Below, piece by piece: positions 28,601 through 43,600 of a stretch of DNA of 64,000 nucleotides; within the stretch, counting starts at the first letter, position 1; each line of letters begins with the position of its first letter. Origin of the DNA: Conchocele bisecta (Eukaryota; Mollusca; Bivalvia; Lucinida; Thyasiridae); the NCBI GenBank assembly GCA_029237695.1, contig CM055266.1, positions 114,779,370 through 114,843,369 of the forward strand. The letters run 5' to 3'. The position numbers and the translations under genes were made by a program. The notes beneath the pieces were generated by a model, which made no database searches, had not been told where the DNA came from, and worked only from the letters and a program-made list of their open reading frames with translations.

Positions 28601-31600
28601 CTTAATATGACCTTGGTTCACAACTTTGAATTGTTATTTCACATTAAGAAGTTCGCTGGAGTTGTCAATTCTGTCTTTTGACCTTCATAAATGTGCTTGT
28701 GAATACTTGTCACTTTGGATAATTAACTTTGCCACAGTTTTTCCAATCTGCCACCGGGGGCATTCGTGTGTCGACAGGCCACACTTCTTGTTTTTGCAAT
28801 GGTAAATTCATTGTTGTTAGCTACCTTTATTTTGGAGAGTTTCTGACCAGCATAGTCTCGGAAAAGCCTGTGTAGTCTGATCAGGGCCTATGTGTTCGCC
28901 ATTTAGACATGGAAGTAACTTTTACTGTCATCATAATATTCCATCTCTGACCATAGTTTGTTTCTGGGACTTAAACCATTTCAACATTATTTTACTATTA
29001 ATCTGATGGCCCAATTATACCCTGCACAGGTGTTTGTGACCTCGGGACTCGGAGGCATGAGTGGAGCCCAGGCGAAGGCAGCTGTCATTTGTGGCTGTGT
29101 TGGCGTCATTGCCGAGGTGAATATGAGAACCAGAAATATTTATTTGCATGGCATTTAAAGAAAATACAGTGGAATCTTTAACCCTTCCTACGCTGTTGAC
29201 GGAAATTGCCGCCTGCTGTTTTTCATTTTTGCTTTAATTCTTAACAAAAAACTGGTTTTGACAGCACATGAGAATCGTCTCCACTGGAGATGATTCTCAT
29301 GTGCTGTCAAAACCAGGTTTTTGTCGAGAAATATTGAAAAAAATAATTTCCAGCAGACGACAACATTTAATTCAGCGTAGTAAGGGTTAACCATGGTGTC
29401 TGGTTTCCACTGTAAATTAGTCATATGACCACTCCAAGACATGCTTTCATGCTTTGCAATCACAAACACACTGTGCCATCGAAGATGCATTAAAATAAAC
29501 CCATCAGGATTACCCACACGTGGGTTTACATGGTGTCCAGTTGAGAGAGGTTCCCCAGTATATTGATATGTGTTGTGTTGTGTGTGCAATGAACACTATG
29601 GTGAACTGAGGGCTTTTGTGAATGGTTCAAATGAGGGGTCTCAACATCGGCTTGTATCAAGAAATATGAAAAATATTCAGTTTTCTTCCCCGAAATCAAA
29701 ATTATGATTTGTATGTTGATATTGTCAGTCGGTCTGTAAATACATTGGTACAACCCACCAGTAATTACAACATTACTGTGTTTTTTTAACACTGGATAAC
29801 TACTGAATTACAGTAGAAGATCGATCTCTTGAACCGGCAACGGACTCGAATAAAAGTTCGAGTCAGGCTTAGTTTGAGGGAAAAAAGAAAATGTGAGTTA
29901 AAATTCAATTAAATATTTAAAGGCGAATTTTGTTCAAATTAATTAATTATCGTGGTCATCTTGACGTGGAATTAATGCCGTTTAATTTTTAAATTCGTGA
30001 TTTAATGTCACCACTTGTCAAGCGAAACAACGAACGACCGCCAATCGTGCTATTCACACCTCGTTAGGCAAACAGATCAGCTGGCGACAGACTTACCTGT
30101 ACGAGCTATTAATAGCACTTTACGTTGATTGACTGACCAAGGGGCCGTGACTTCGGTTCGAGAGTTCAACTTTGTCGTAGTTCAAAGTTTAGGTAAAAAA
30201 ATATATGATTTATATAGGGAAATTTGTCGGGACAACAGGACGAGTTCGAATTTTCCGGAGTGTTCGACAGAGACCTGTTCGAGAAATCAATCTTCTACTG
30301 TACATACTAAAAATGGACTAAGCTTGAACGATATGAACATTTTTTATGCTCCCCGAAAAAAAAATTGGGGGAGCATATAGTTACCGCTTTGTCCGCCGTC
30401 CCGAGTTTTATGTCAACGTTTTTCAAATTTCTTTTACTCCGTGACTGCTTGGCATATCAGCTTGAAACTTCATATACACATTGATCACCATCCATATTTT
30501 CATTGTATACCCTGCCCACTGTATACCCTACCCATGCTGCCCAGTAGCCCAAGTTCAAGGTCAAATGACTTTAAACCTTTTGTTAAAGTTTTACGTTAAA
30601 GTTTTTCAAATTGCTATATCTTTGTGACTGCTTGGGATGTCAATTTGAAACTTCATATACATATTGATCACAATCCATATTTCATTGTACAACCTACCCA
30701 TGCTGCCCAGGAGACCAAGGTCAAATGACATTTTGTTAAAGTTTTACAGTAAAGTTTGTTAAATTGCTGCCCAGGAGCCCAAGGCCAAGGTCAAATGACT
30801 TGAAGCTTACGTTTAAATTTTTTTCAAATTGCTATATCTCTGACCTCTTGCGATATCAACTTGAAACATCATATACACATTGATCACCATTTATTGTGAT
30901 TAATAAGCATACTACACCAATACCCAGGGTCAAGGACTTTGAATTTCAATCCAGGCATCATCGAGGAGCATTTGTCAGATTTACCGACCATCTACTTTTA
31001 TTTAGGTTTCTTAAAACATACAATTCATCAAAGTTCCCTTCTTCTCTCTTTTTGCAATCACACTGGTGCTGCACTCCGCCCCGGTGTAAATTGATTTGCA
31101 CCGGTTTCCTGATGATATGTCACATAAACGCATTTTTCGTTAAGTAACCACCTCTAAATTCTTGCGTCGGTTACTAGGCGAAAATGTGTTTATGCATATC
31201 TTCTGCATGTAGCTGAATAGGAATTTGTCGGGATATCCGGCACCTATTTCGGCTTGAAACATTTACACCAGCGCGGAGTGCAGCACCAGTGAATTAGTTG
31301 TGGGTGTTACTGGTACAATGACTGGCGTAACATGTAGGTGAGTGGCGAAGCCCTGAAGAAGCGCCATGATCAAGGCTGGGTGCTGGAAGTCGCAGACAGC
31401 CTTGATGAATGTATCGCTCTCATCCGCAAAGCCAGGAAGGAAAAACGTACCACCAGTATTGGTTACCATGGAAATGTTGTGGATCTTTGGTAATTCTTGG
31501 ACTTTATGCCACAAAAGTATGATACATAGAAATTGACAACTAGATTTGTATCTTGTTATTTCTCTGAAATACTGAAGAATGTTTAAACTTCATACCTATA

Positions 31601-34600
31601 TTAATCTGAATGAGTGCTAAGAAAACATTTGAATGCGGTAAGGTCGCCTGTCGGTGGATCAGGCTTGTGAAGAATTGAACTTCAATTACTATTTTCCCAA
31701 TACAATGTGCCCAATTCTACCCAATCCCTTGTACTTAATCAATCAAAGTGATTGTGTAATGTGCACTGGAAAATCTTTTGTATCGCAGTGTCACGTATGG
31801 CAAATGTTGTATAGCCAACTGTCACTATCTACTTTCACTTGGTATTCAGGAAAATAAAACGATCAGTCTCTACTTTAATTTTACTGGCATTTCTTAACCC
31901 TTAGACCGCTACTCACAACAATTGTTGTCTGCTATTGCTTTTATATCTTGCCTTATTTCTCAATAAAAACATGGTTTGACAGCACTTCAGAATCATTTCC
32001 AACGGAAATGATTCTGAAGTGCTGTCAAAGCATGTTTCCAACGGAAATGATTCTGAAGTGCTGTCAAAGCTTGTTGTAAATTATTCTAAAGTGCTGTCAA
32101 AGCATGTTTTTGATGATAAAAATGGAAAATAGAAAATAAACAGCAGACGACAAAAAAAATAAGATAGCAGTCAAAGGGTTAAATGTCCGTTAACATTGTC
32201 TAAACATCGTTGGGTGCATGTTTGATTTGACAGTGAGGTTTTGTAAACAATGTTGTAGTGACCTGCTCAAAATGCAAATAGTAAGCATTTCAGCAATCCG
32301 ACTACATGGGTTGCAGGTGGGAGCACGCGATGGGTAATTTAACGATCAGGGTTCATCCTTAACGGATTTGGTCTGGCCCTCACATACGTTTTTGGCATTT
32401 TGTATGTGACAGTTGAATCTGGTTATACCCCTTATGTGAGTATTACGATTATTCGTAATCTTATTTTAGGGGAAGGGTCCACGTGACTTTGGTGTCGTAT
32501 GGACACGGCACCAGGTCAGGTTATTCTAATTTCAGGGCTGAATATATTTTTTCTCGATGTAAATATTCCGTTTTGATTTTGTGATTTCCCCCCAATGCAG
32601 CCGGTTAAAACGGGATCGAACCTGTGTGCCCGGCTTTACATGACCTTAGCTGTTGATAGGTCGTTAAACACCAATAAACAAACAAAACAAAGAAACAGAT
32701 GTGCCGGCTGGTCTGGAGCTACTATAATCATAAAGCCAATATTAAGTCCATTTTGTCATGATATATGGCTGTGACTGGAGAAATGGGGCCGGTCGCATTT
32801 GCGATCAGCATAGACCCAGACCAGACTACAATTCCATAGTTTGGTCAGGGTCTGCACTGCTCGCCATTCAATCAGTAAACACCACGCTTCTAACAAACAA
32901 TATCAGGCTGCAGGAGTTTGCTAGGCAGGTCAGAAGCCAGACTGGCCACAAATGCCTGAAGCCCTATTTCTCCAGCCACACTCACATTTTCACACACAGG
33001 GAACGAATAGCGGATGAGTATGACAGGACAGGTGATATGCTGGCTGACCTGGGCTCGGACCAAACCTCATGCCACAATCCTTACCTGGGTGGATACTACC
33101 CTGTACAGGTACAGTATGTACTTGGTTACTATAGGAATGAATGGCCTTTTTGTGGAATTTATCGGGGTATAAACTTGGAAAAGTCACGGGAATACTGGAC
33201 GAAGGCCGGAAGGCCTCGTCCAGTATTCCCGCGACTTTTCCAAGTTTATATCCCCGATAAATTCCACAAAAAGGCCATTCATTCCTTATAATTCCAGCAT
33301 TTGAAATAAATTCATCAAGAAAATGTGTTTATTTTCCGTTTTCTTAAGAATTATTTCACCTGCGCCTCACGGTTACGGAAAGTAGTTCGGCGTGGGAGTT
33401 TACTGGGATATAAATTTTGGACAGAGACTTGCTATGGACCAATCAAATGTTAGGGAATTGTGTAAATATTTTTGTGCTGGAATTATCACACATTGAGTCA
33501 CCTGGGGCCCGTTTCACTATTAAAGCTTTGTACAATTGAAAAGTTTGTAAGTGCAAAACTAAAATGTACTGCACAGTTGCCATTATCAGCCGATTTGGAC
33601 ACATCTATGGTAGATGTGTTCAGATTTAATGACCCTTACATGTCTGTGGAAAATTGTAATATTAATGCATCCATCACAATGATATGTGAAATAAATTTAT
33701 AGAAATCTTTGTCCGATCATTTTTATCGTACAAAGTTTAGTGAAATGGGCCCCTGGAGCCTGTTTCACTATTAAATTGTGTACGATAAAAATATTTATAC
33801 AAAGATTTTTGAACTACCCACATTGACGTGGTTCACTAATGTTTACACTTTTACACCTGTATGCTCACATCATTGCAAATGAACACATGCACTAAATAAT
33901 TTCCAACATACATGTAGGCTCTCATTGTAACCATTTATTCTAAAATAAAATTTTGCACTTACAAACTTCTTGGTCTTACGAAGTTTAGTGAAACGAGCCC
34001 AGAGTCAGTAAAATAGAAGGCAATAACGAAAAGAGAACGAAGCACAAATATTAAATGTGGCTGTGAATGGGGCTTATATGTGTTGCGACCAGTGTAGGTC
34101 CAGATTAGCCTGTGCATCCAGCAATGAAATGCCCCTCATTCTTCTAACAAGCAATATATCGGTATCAGGCTACATGAGTGTGCTATTCGATCAGGAGCTA
34201 CACTGGTCACAAATCCAGTAAGGCCCATATCTCCAGTCACAGCCACAAATATGTGTACATATTTTAAGCTTTATACAATTATGTGACTGAAACAAATCAT
34301 GTGTACATTGTGATTGTACCGTCTAATATTAAATAAAATATGAAAGAGCAACAAAATAATCATTGAATGATATTTGCTTAACACTGTATTAACCCTTAGA
34401 CCGCTACTCACAACAATTGTCGTCTGCTGTTGCTTTTATATATTGCCTTATTTCTCAATAAAAACATGGTTTGACAGCAGTTCAGAATCATTTCCAATGG
34501 AAATGATTCTGAAGTGCTGTCAAAGCATGTTGTAAATTATTCTAAAGTCGTGTCAAAGCATGTTTTTGATGATAAAAATGGAAAATAGAAAATAAACAGC

Positions 34601-37600
34601 AGACGACAAAACAAATAAGATAGCGGTCTAAGGATTAAAATCATACTACACAGTGTAATAATTCCAGCACAAAAATATTTACACAATTCCCTAACATTTG
34701 ATTGGTCCGTAGCAAGTCTCTGTCCAAAATTTATATCCCAGTAAACTCCGACGCCAAACTACTTTCTGTAACCGTGAGGCGCAGTTAAAATAATTCTTAA
34801 GAAAACGGAAAATAAACACATTTTCTTAATGAATTTATTTTAAATGCTGGAATTATAAGGAATGAATGGCCTTTTTGTGGAATTTATCGGGGATATAAAC
34901 TTGGAAAAGTCGCGGGAATACTGGACGAGGCCTTCCGGCCTTCGTCCAGTATTCCCGCGACTTTTCCAAGTTTATACCCCGATAAATTCCACAAAAAGGC
35001 CATTCATTCCTATAATAAATCTATAAATGAAATTGCTTGCTTCAGATTACATGTTAAATGATCGGTACAACTCCAATGCATGATGCTGCACTTATGTAAT
35101 AAATATAATCTACCATTTGTATTTCCGATTTAATATGTTATTTATTGAACTTGTTGGCAGATTTCATTAGAAACTTTGCTCAGTCTCAACCAATCAAAGT
35201 CAATGTTCAGAAAGGTTTATAATCACTTGTCTAGGAAATCTATCCATGTTTTACATGTTACATGTTAGTTATATTGATAAAAGTGAAAGAATATGAATTT
35301 ATTGGACAAGAGCCATCCCAAAACTAGTTTGCTTGTATTACTGAGTAGTTAAAGATATAAAATCATTTCTAGACGGTGTCCAAAGTATTGTATATTCTTG
35401 AAGAAATATATCCATAGCATTATGTGCCCAGCTCTGGAAATACCATCTTTTACAATTATTTTACTCATATCTGTGCTAAAATATTTTCATATTTTCCATG
35501 AGTGATGTTGAAACTTGACCAAAAACTCAAAGCTCATGCAAAAACCAACATGGGAGGTTATACCACAGCCAGACCTATTATTATACCCCCCGCAACGAGT
35601 TGAGGGGGGGTATACTGGAGTCAGGTTGTCCGTCCGTCCGTCCGTCCGTCCGTCCGTGCGTCCGTCCGTCCGTCCGGATAAACTTAACATCAGAGAAATA
35701 TTGTTATAACTTCTATTTCCTTCATCTAAAATGCTTGATATTTCACACATGCATTCCTGTAAGGCTCTACTACCATGCTGTGCCAAATCCACGACCGTCC
35801 AACCCCCGCAGATCCCAAGGTCAAGGTCAATTACTTAGTCCGTAAACTTAACATCAGAGAAATATCTTATAACTTCTATTTCCTTCATCTAAAATGCTAA
35901 TATTTCACACATGCATTCTGTAAGCTCTACTACCATGCTGTGCCAAATCCACGACCGTCCAACCCCCGCAGATCCCAAGGTCAAGGTTCAACAAATACTT
36001 AGAGCACTTTACAAAACTTAACATCAAGAGAAATAAATTTTGTTATAACATTCCTATTTCCTTCATCTTAAAATGCTTAATTAATTTTTTCTTTTCACAC
36101 ATTGCCTTCATGTAAACGGCTCTACTACCATCGCTGTGCCTCCAAATCCACGACCGTCCTAACCCCCGCAGAATACCCAAGGTTCAAGGTCATAAATACT
36201 TAGTTCTTTTATTTACAAAAACTTAACATCATGAGGAAATATTGTCTATTTATTAAACTTCTATTTTCCTTCAATCTAAAATGCTTAAATATTTCACACA
36301 ATGCATTCCAGTAAGGCTTCTACTACCATGCTTGTGCAAAAATTCCATGGACCGACCAACCCCCGCTGGATCCCAAATGTCAAGGACAAATACTCTTTAC
36401 ACAAACTTAACATCAGAGAAATTATTGTTATAACTTCTTTTTAGCCTTCATCTAAATGCTTATTAATATTTTCAACACATGCCTTCCATGTAAGGCCTAT
36501 ACTACCATGCCAGTGCCAAACTCTACGAACCGTCCAACCCCGCAGATACCCCAAAGGTCAAGGTCAAATACTTTAGTCTCTTTACAAAAACTTAACATCA
36601 GAGGAAATTATTGTTATAACTTCTATTTCCTTTATCTAAAAATGCTTAATATTTCACAAAATGCATTCCTGTAAGGCGCTACTACCATGCTGTAAGTACT
36701 AATGTGCCAAATCCACGGACCGTCCAACCCCCGCAGATCCCAAGGTCAAGGTCAAAGACTTTGTTATCCTTTACCAAAACTTGAACATTCTGAAGAAATA
36801 TTGTTATAACTTCTATTTCCTTCATCTAAAATGCTTAATATTTCACACATGCATTTCCCCCCCCCCCCCCTGTAAGGCTTCTGACTACCATGCTGTTGCA
36901 AAATCCAAGGAATCGTCCAACACCGTCCAAGCCCCCGCGAGCGCGATCCCAATGTCAAGGGTCAAATACTCATTTACAAAACCTTAAACATCAGAGAAAT
37001 AAGTTTATAACTTCTTTAATTTCCTTCATTGAAAATTCTTAATTATTTACACTTGTTGCATTCCTCTAAGGTTATTACTATCATGCTGTCACAAATCTAC
37101 GAGTGTTCCAACCCCCCGCTGCTCCCAAGGTTCAAGGTTACACAATACTTAGTCCCCTCTTTTACAAAACTTAACATCAGAGAAATATGTTATAACTTCC
37201 TATTTCTTTCATGGAAAATCAAAAACAAAACTTTAATACTAATTATCATTATGCAGTTGACAATGAAATCCCCGCTGATCGCGAGGTCAACTGTCACATA
37301 CATACCTGTATAACCTTAGGGCTTAAAAAAAAAAGAAAAAAAAAAAAAAAAAAAAAAACAAAAAAAAAAAAAAAAAACGGCCCCCCATCCTAATAAACGG
37401 AACCCCCCCCCCCCCCAAATAAAAAACGCAGAGACACGGGAGCCCCCCCCCCCCCAAAAAAAAACAAATAAAAAAAACAAAAAAATCCTTATTTGTGTTT
37501 GAAATTGGCGGTCCATTGGTAAAAAATAAAAACAAGTTTATTTTTTTTTATTATTTTTTTTTTTTAATTGGCTAATAAAACCGCCCCCCCCCCCCCCAAA

Positions 37601-40600
37601 TAATTTTTTTTTTTACCAATGACGCCCCAATTTCATAAACCACAAATAAGTCTTTTAAATCGTTTATTTGTGTTTTGAAATTGGTGGTCCTTGGTAATTT
37701 TTTTTTTTCTTTTTTACTGGCTAATAAAAAACCCAAAAAAAAAAAAAACAAAACAAAAAAAAAAAAAAAAAATAAAACCAAACCACCAACCCCCCCCCCT
37801 CCACCCACGAACCCCAACGACCCCCCCCCAGCTCACCCCCAACCCCCCCCCCCTACCCCCCTCCCCCAAACCCCCCCCCCCCCTTCACCCCCCCCCCCCC
37901 CCCAAAAAAAAAAAAAAATAAAAAAAAAAAAAAAAAGAAATATTTTTTTTTTACCTAATGACCGCCAATTTCAAAACACAAAAATAATCCACAAAGTCCT
38001 TATTTGTGTTTGCAATTTGACGGGTCCCTTGGTAATTTTTTCTTTTTTTTTTTTCTTTCTTTGTTTAGTTTTTACTTTTTTTCTTTTTTTACCTCTGGCT
38101 AAATAAAACCCCCCCCCCCCCCCACTCCCCAACCTGGCCCCCCCCCCCCCCCTATCCCCCCCAATAAAAAATAAAAATAATAATAATTTTTTACCAATGA
38201 CCGCCAATTTCAAACACAAAATAATCCTTAAATCCTTATTAGGTGTTTGAAACTTGGCGGTCTTTGGATAATTTTTTTTTTTCTTTTTTTTTTTTTTTTT
38301 ATTTTTCTTTTTTTTTTTTTTTTTATGGCTTAATAAACGCCCCCCCCCCTTTTGTTAAAATTTAACGCCTCCGGGGGGCGTTTAATTCGGAGGGTTATTT
38401 TAACTGGTAGTTCTCTTTACATAAAACTTAACATCAGAGAAAATCGGTTTATTTAACTTCTATTTTCCTTGCTCGGATCTTGCTTCACATTTGCACACAC
38501 ACATTGCTCCAATTGGACCTCTACCACCCTGTGACAAATTCACCGGTTCATCGCCGCACGCCGCTAATCCCAGAGTCAAGGTCACAAGCCCAACACAACT
38601 TGGAAATTTGTACATTTTAAGGTTTAGGGGTACCTGGGCCCCACGCGGGGGGTATATTCCGTAAAGCCTCGCTTACTGACCAATCTAGTTTACTTAGCTC
38701 CTAAACTCCAATCCAAATGAAAAATATCTTGCAATGTTGTTTTCTGTTTGATGTTCAATGCCTTTGTGGTACAAAGAAAAAATTTGTCAGAAGCTCCATG
38801 TTAAGGTGCGTAATTTGACCAACACTTGGGTTTTTGAAATTTTGTTATTTCTTCAATCAAAAATGGCAAGTTGGGAGTCCTTTAGGAATTCGACTTCATT
38901 GGAGACGAGAATTCTAAAGCACGCCCCATAAACCTTGCCATTTTTGATGGAGGAAGAAATAAGAAATTTATTTCCTTCCAAATTTACGCACCTTAAACTG
39001 GAGATCTGTTTTATATTTCCCAATTACATGGGCAGTTATTATAATTATTCTACTCGGTCAGATTGTGGCAAGACGTTTGTACACCTTAAATCACTAATTT
39101 ATTCAGTTCTACTTGTTTATTTCTGTAGCACAACATTATGAGGAGTCTCACGAAATGAATGCATGCAAATCCCCAATTAACTTCAAGAATCTTGTCCAGG
39201 AAAGGTTATGTGTTAATCAGAGAAAGTCAATTTGACGGTGGACAACAGAACATCAAGCTGGAAAAATAAAAATTGTTTTAAAGTCAGCTGGGTCTCAGAT
39301 ATGTTTTAACAAAAGTAGATGAATTCAGATTAAGGAAAAAACAGTTCTAATAATTGTACAAAAAAATTTTGTATCGTATATTCTTGAACCAGTTGTTACC
39401 TATAAGTCACCTGGGAAAAAATCGCTAAGTTATTGTAATCCCCCAGGGACTCCCGTCGGTGGGGGATACTAATGGATTTGACAGCGCGCCGTGTCCGCTG
39501 TCCGCGTGACCGCCGCAGACACTTATTCTTGTCCGGAGCATAAACTCCGAACAACCCTTTGGAATATTTTCAAGAAACTTCCACACATGACAAGACCACG
39601 ACCCGAAGGGGTGGTTGTCGCGCGCAAGAATGACAACTTCTTGCATAGCTAATTTTTTTTGAGTTATTTTCTCCCTATTTTTGTTTCTTTTTCGCACTGA
39701 TTTCTGTCCGGTAGCAATAACTCCACCAACCCTTTGGAATATTTTTCATTGAAACTTTACACATTGCATGAGGACCAACGACCCGAAGGTGTGCTCGCAC
39801 AAGAAATGGACCAAAACTCTTGCAATAGCTAATTTTTTAGGATTATCTCCCTTTTTTGTTTTTTGCGCACTGAATTGACCATAAACTCGACCATCCCTTT
39901 CCCAACGAATTTTGGAAAATTTTTATGCAAACTTAAACAACCATTCAATTAGACCACGAAACCGAAGGTGTTGTCCAGTGCACAAGAAAATGACCAACTC
40001 TTGCATAGCTAATTTTTGAGTTATCTCCCCATTTTTTGTTTTCGCTCACTGATTTGCCTGTCCGGAGCATTAACTCGACCACCCTTTGGAATATTTTCAT
40101 GAAACGTTCACACATGCATAGACCACGACCCGGGAGGTGTGTCGCGGTCACAAGAATGACAACTCTTGCGTAGCTAATTTTTTAGTTATCTCCCTTTTTT
40201 GTTTTTGCGCACTCTACAAAACTGGCACAATAAATTGCATGGAAAGACCTGTTATTTTTCTCGTCTGCTCTGTTACACCACCCTTTTCTCGTGTGCTCTG
40301 TACAACCTTACTGTAGAAGAGAACAAAAGAAAGTGGTGGGAGAACTCCATCGTGCTTAGCAATGGGCTAGGCATACGTGCAGATGTCCAGTGCTTGACCA
40401 CTGCTGACCAGGATAATTTATTACAGGTAAATCCACTAACATTGGGTTTACTGGTGTTGAAAATATTGTGGCATGTTAATGTGGGACCTGTGCAAGATTT
40501 TTGTAGATTAAATATAGGGTACTATTAAATTAAAAAAAAATCTGGTCTCCAATTTAGCAAGCATTAAGTTTATTTTTTTAAACTTTTTTTTTTTTTTTTT

Positions 40601-43600
40601 TTTTCATTTTTTTTTTTTTTTTTTTCATTTTCTTTTTCAAAGTTATTTTTCCAATTTTTGCTCCTAGTAGCAGAAGGTCGTAAGTGGCTTTTATAACAGA
40701 CTATTCACCTGTGCATGTTGCTAGCATGTGCAACAGACCACTGACCACTTTACATGGTAAATTTTATACAGGAAAAGAAATTGATTTATTACATTTCCGT
40801 AAACTGTGGTTGAAAAATATTGTTGGGCATTATGTGGACTCCTGGCAGGATATAATGTAGATTAAAATATTAGGACTATTTAAAAAAAATTCTGTGCTCC
40901 AGTAGCAAGCATTATAATTTTTAAAACTTTTAATCTCGTCTCTCTTCTCTCTTTTCTTCTTTTTACAAACGCTCTTATTTTTTTTTCCGATTCTCTCTTG
41001 CTCTTTTTTACTTTTCCATTTTTTTTTCTTTTAAATTCATTTTTTTTTTTCAAATAATTTTTCAATTTTTGTCTAGTGAGCAAATAAGGGGTAAGGATAA
41101 AGGGCTATATACCAGACCTAATTCACCTGTGCATGTGCTAGGCATGGTGCTAATCTGACCAACTGACAACTTACAGGTAATTTAGTACAGGTAAACTGAT
41201 TATAATTTACATTTCCGTAAACTGTGTTGAAAACAAATTTGTGGGGAATATGTGGGACCTTGCTATATATGATATGTTGATTTGAAGAAAATAAGGACTA
41301 TTAAAAAACATTTCTGGGCTCCAGTAGGGAGCATTATTTCCTTTTTCCTTTTTTTTAATTTAATTTTTTTTTCCATTTTTTTTTTTACAATTCTTTTTCC
41401 AATTTTTAAACTGACCAACTAACCTTATTACAGGTAATTTATAACAGGGCACATTTATTACACTTTCCGTAACTCGTGTTGACAATATTGTGGCAGTATG
41501 TGGACCTGTTGCAGAATATATGGCAGATAAATTATAGGACTATTAACAAAAAATTCTGGGGCTCCAGTAGCGAGCAATTATTTAAAAAAAAATAAATTGT
41601 ATATTACAATTTCCGTAAACGTGTTGTTAAGAAAATCTTGGTGGCAAAATTTTTTTATTAAATGTTGGACCATGTGCAGATATATGTAGATAAAAATATA
41701 GGGACTATTACAAAAAAAAATTCTGGGCACCAGTAGCAAACGTATTAGTTTATTTTTTAATTTTTCAACTTTTTTTTTCAAATTTTTTTTTTTACATTCT
41801 TTTTAAATTTTTTTTTAACAGCCACTAACTTATTACAGGTAATTTATACAGCTAAATTATTACATTTTACCTTAAACTGTGTTGGAAACAATATTGTGGC
41901 AGTATATGGACCTGTGCTGATATAATGTAGATTAAATTATAGGACTATTAAAAAAACTCCTCGGCTCCAGTTTATTAGAGCAGCATTATTTTTTTTTATT
42001 TACATTCTATATTACATTTTCCGTCAAACTGTGCTTGAAAATATTGTGGTCATTATGTTGCACCTGTGGCCAGAAATTATTACATAAATAAATTTTTAGG
42101 ACTAATTAAACAATTAATTCTGCAACTCCAGTAGCTTCACACATGCATAGACCCCTAAAGTGGTGGTCGCGCAAGGATTGACAACTCGTTGCATCAACTA
42201 AATTGTTTAGTTATCTCACCCTTTGGTCCGTCACCGATTTTGTCTCCGGAGGGCATAACTCGATTCACCCCTTTATTTTTTCAAACTACTTGTGTATCTG
42301 GGGAGGGGGATACACATGCCGCTTGTCCGAACAAGGGCGCCAATTTCTAGTATTTTTCTGTCTTATTAAACATGTTTTTCAGTTGATGGTTAGTAAATTA
42401 ATTTATTTTATATTAATTTAACACCCAGCGTCTGTAATGTTAACTTCTTTCCAAAATTTTGGTATAGTAACATGTTTTATTCATCCTTTACAACTAAAAA
42501 TAAAAAAATTCACAAATTTATGCCAAGACATAAATTTGTCTCCCCGTGCCTTATTCACATTTCTTTTGGTCACAAAATCCCATAATCCTCCATTTCTTTC
42601 CAGTTCCCACGCCATCATATCTTGTTTTTAAGGTGGTTTTAATTATCTACTCAGTTATCACCGTTCAAATGTTTCTTATACCCCCGGCATACAAAGTATG
42701 TTGAGGGGTATATAGTTTTGTCATTCCGTCCGTTCGTCCGTTCGTCCGTCCATATGATTTGTGTTAAAAAAATTATTTGTCAGTCCAGGTAGTGGCTGTG
42801 GGTATCCGTGAGTCTCTGCTCACTTGCTCTAGTTCTATAATCAACTGATGTGGCCCTCCGCCAAGGTCAAGGTAAAATTTACATTCAGAGTTTTTTATGC
42901 CCCCGCCACCGAATGGTGAGGGGGGCATATAGTGTTACCGGCGTCTGTACGTACGTAACGTACGTACGTAACGTACTTAACGTACATACGTCCCGAAACC
43001 TTAACACTCGGGTAAATGGCTTATAAATTTCTGTTATTTCCATTGCTCGGATCTGCTGGACATTTCACACAACGCCATTGCTCCAATTGGTTCCTCTACC
43101 GCCCCTGTGACAAAATCCACCACTTCGTCCCGCCCCCGCTAAGCCCAGGGTGGAAGGACACAGAACTTGGGTGCGGTTTTCGAAACCTTAACAGCAGGGT
43201 ATTAAATGCCTTATTTTTAACTTTCTGTTCCCTTGCTCGAGATCTGCTTCATCATTAGCACCACACGCCATTGCTCCAAATGGTCCTCTACCGCCCTGTG
43301 GGACAAAATCCACATTCGTCCCTCCCCCCCCGCTAAGCCCCTGGTCATGGTCACAGGGATTGCTTGGAGCGTTCGAAACCTTAACGCTGGGTAATAAATG
43401 GCTTATAATTTTCAGTTTCCTTGCTCCGGGATCAGCTTCACATTGCAAACACAACATTGGGCTCCAATGGTCCTCTACCACCACCCTTTGACAAATCCAC
43501 ATTCGTACCTGCCCCCGCTAAGCCCAGGGTCAAGGTCACAGACTTGGTGCGTTCGAAACCGTTAAAACGCTGGGTAAATGGCTTATAATTTCTGTTTTCC

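Noticed and set aside
29188..29792. Two overlapping minus-strand frames in intron 8 (133 and 88 codons)
   Set aside because: Part is MITE family B sequence and the rest shows no motif or splice support.
31338..31343. GTGAGT as splice donor
   Set aside because: It directly follows an acceptor and is coding (Val-Ser) in the frame continuing from exon 8.
32758..33291. 177-codon plus-strand open frame
   Set aside because: It contains exon 10 in frame but otherwise runs through MITE sequence on both sides; the splice sites at 32999 and 33109 explain the conserved part.
37675..38106. 143-codon open frame rich in Lys and Pro
   Set aside because: Made entirely of homopolymer runs of A and C in a low-quality tract; no protein family and no codon structure.
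39145..39204. Alternative in-frame acceptor for exon 11 at AG 39143-39144
   Set aside because: Keeps frame but has a purine-rich upstream sequence and loses conserved YEE positions; an indel near 39129 explains more. Not fully excluded.
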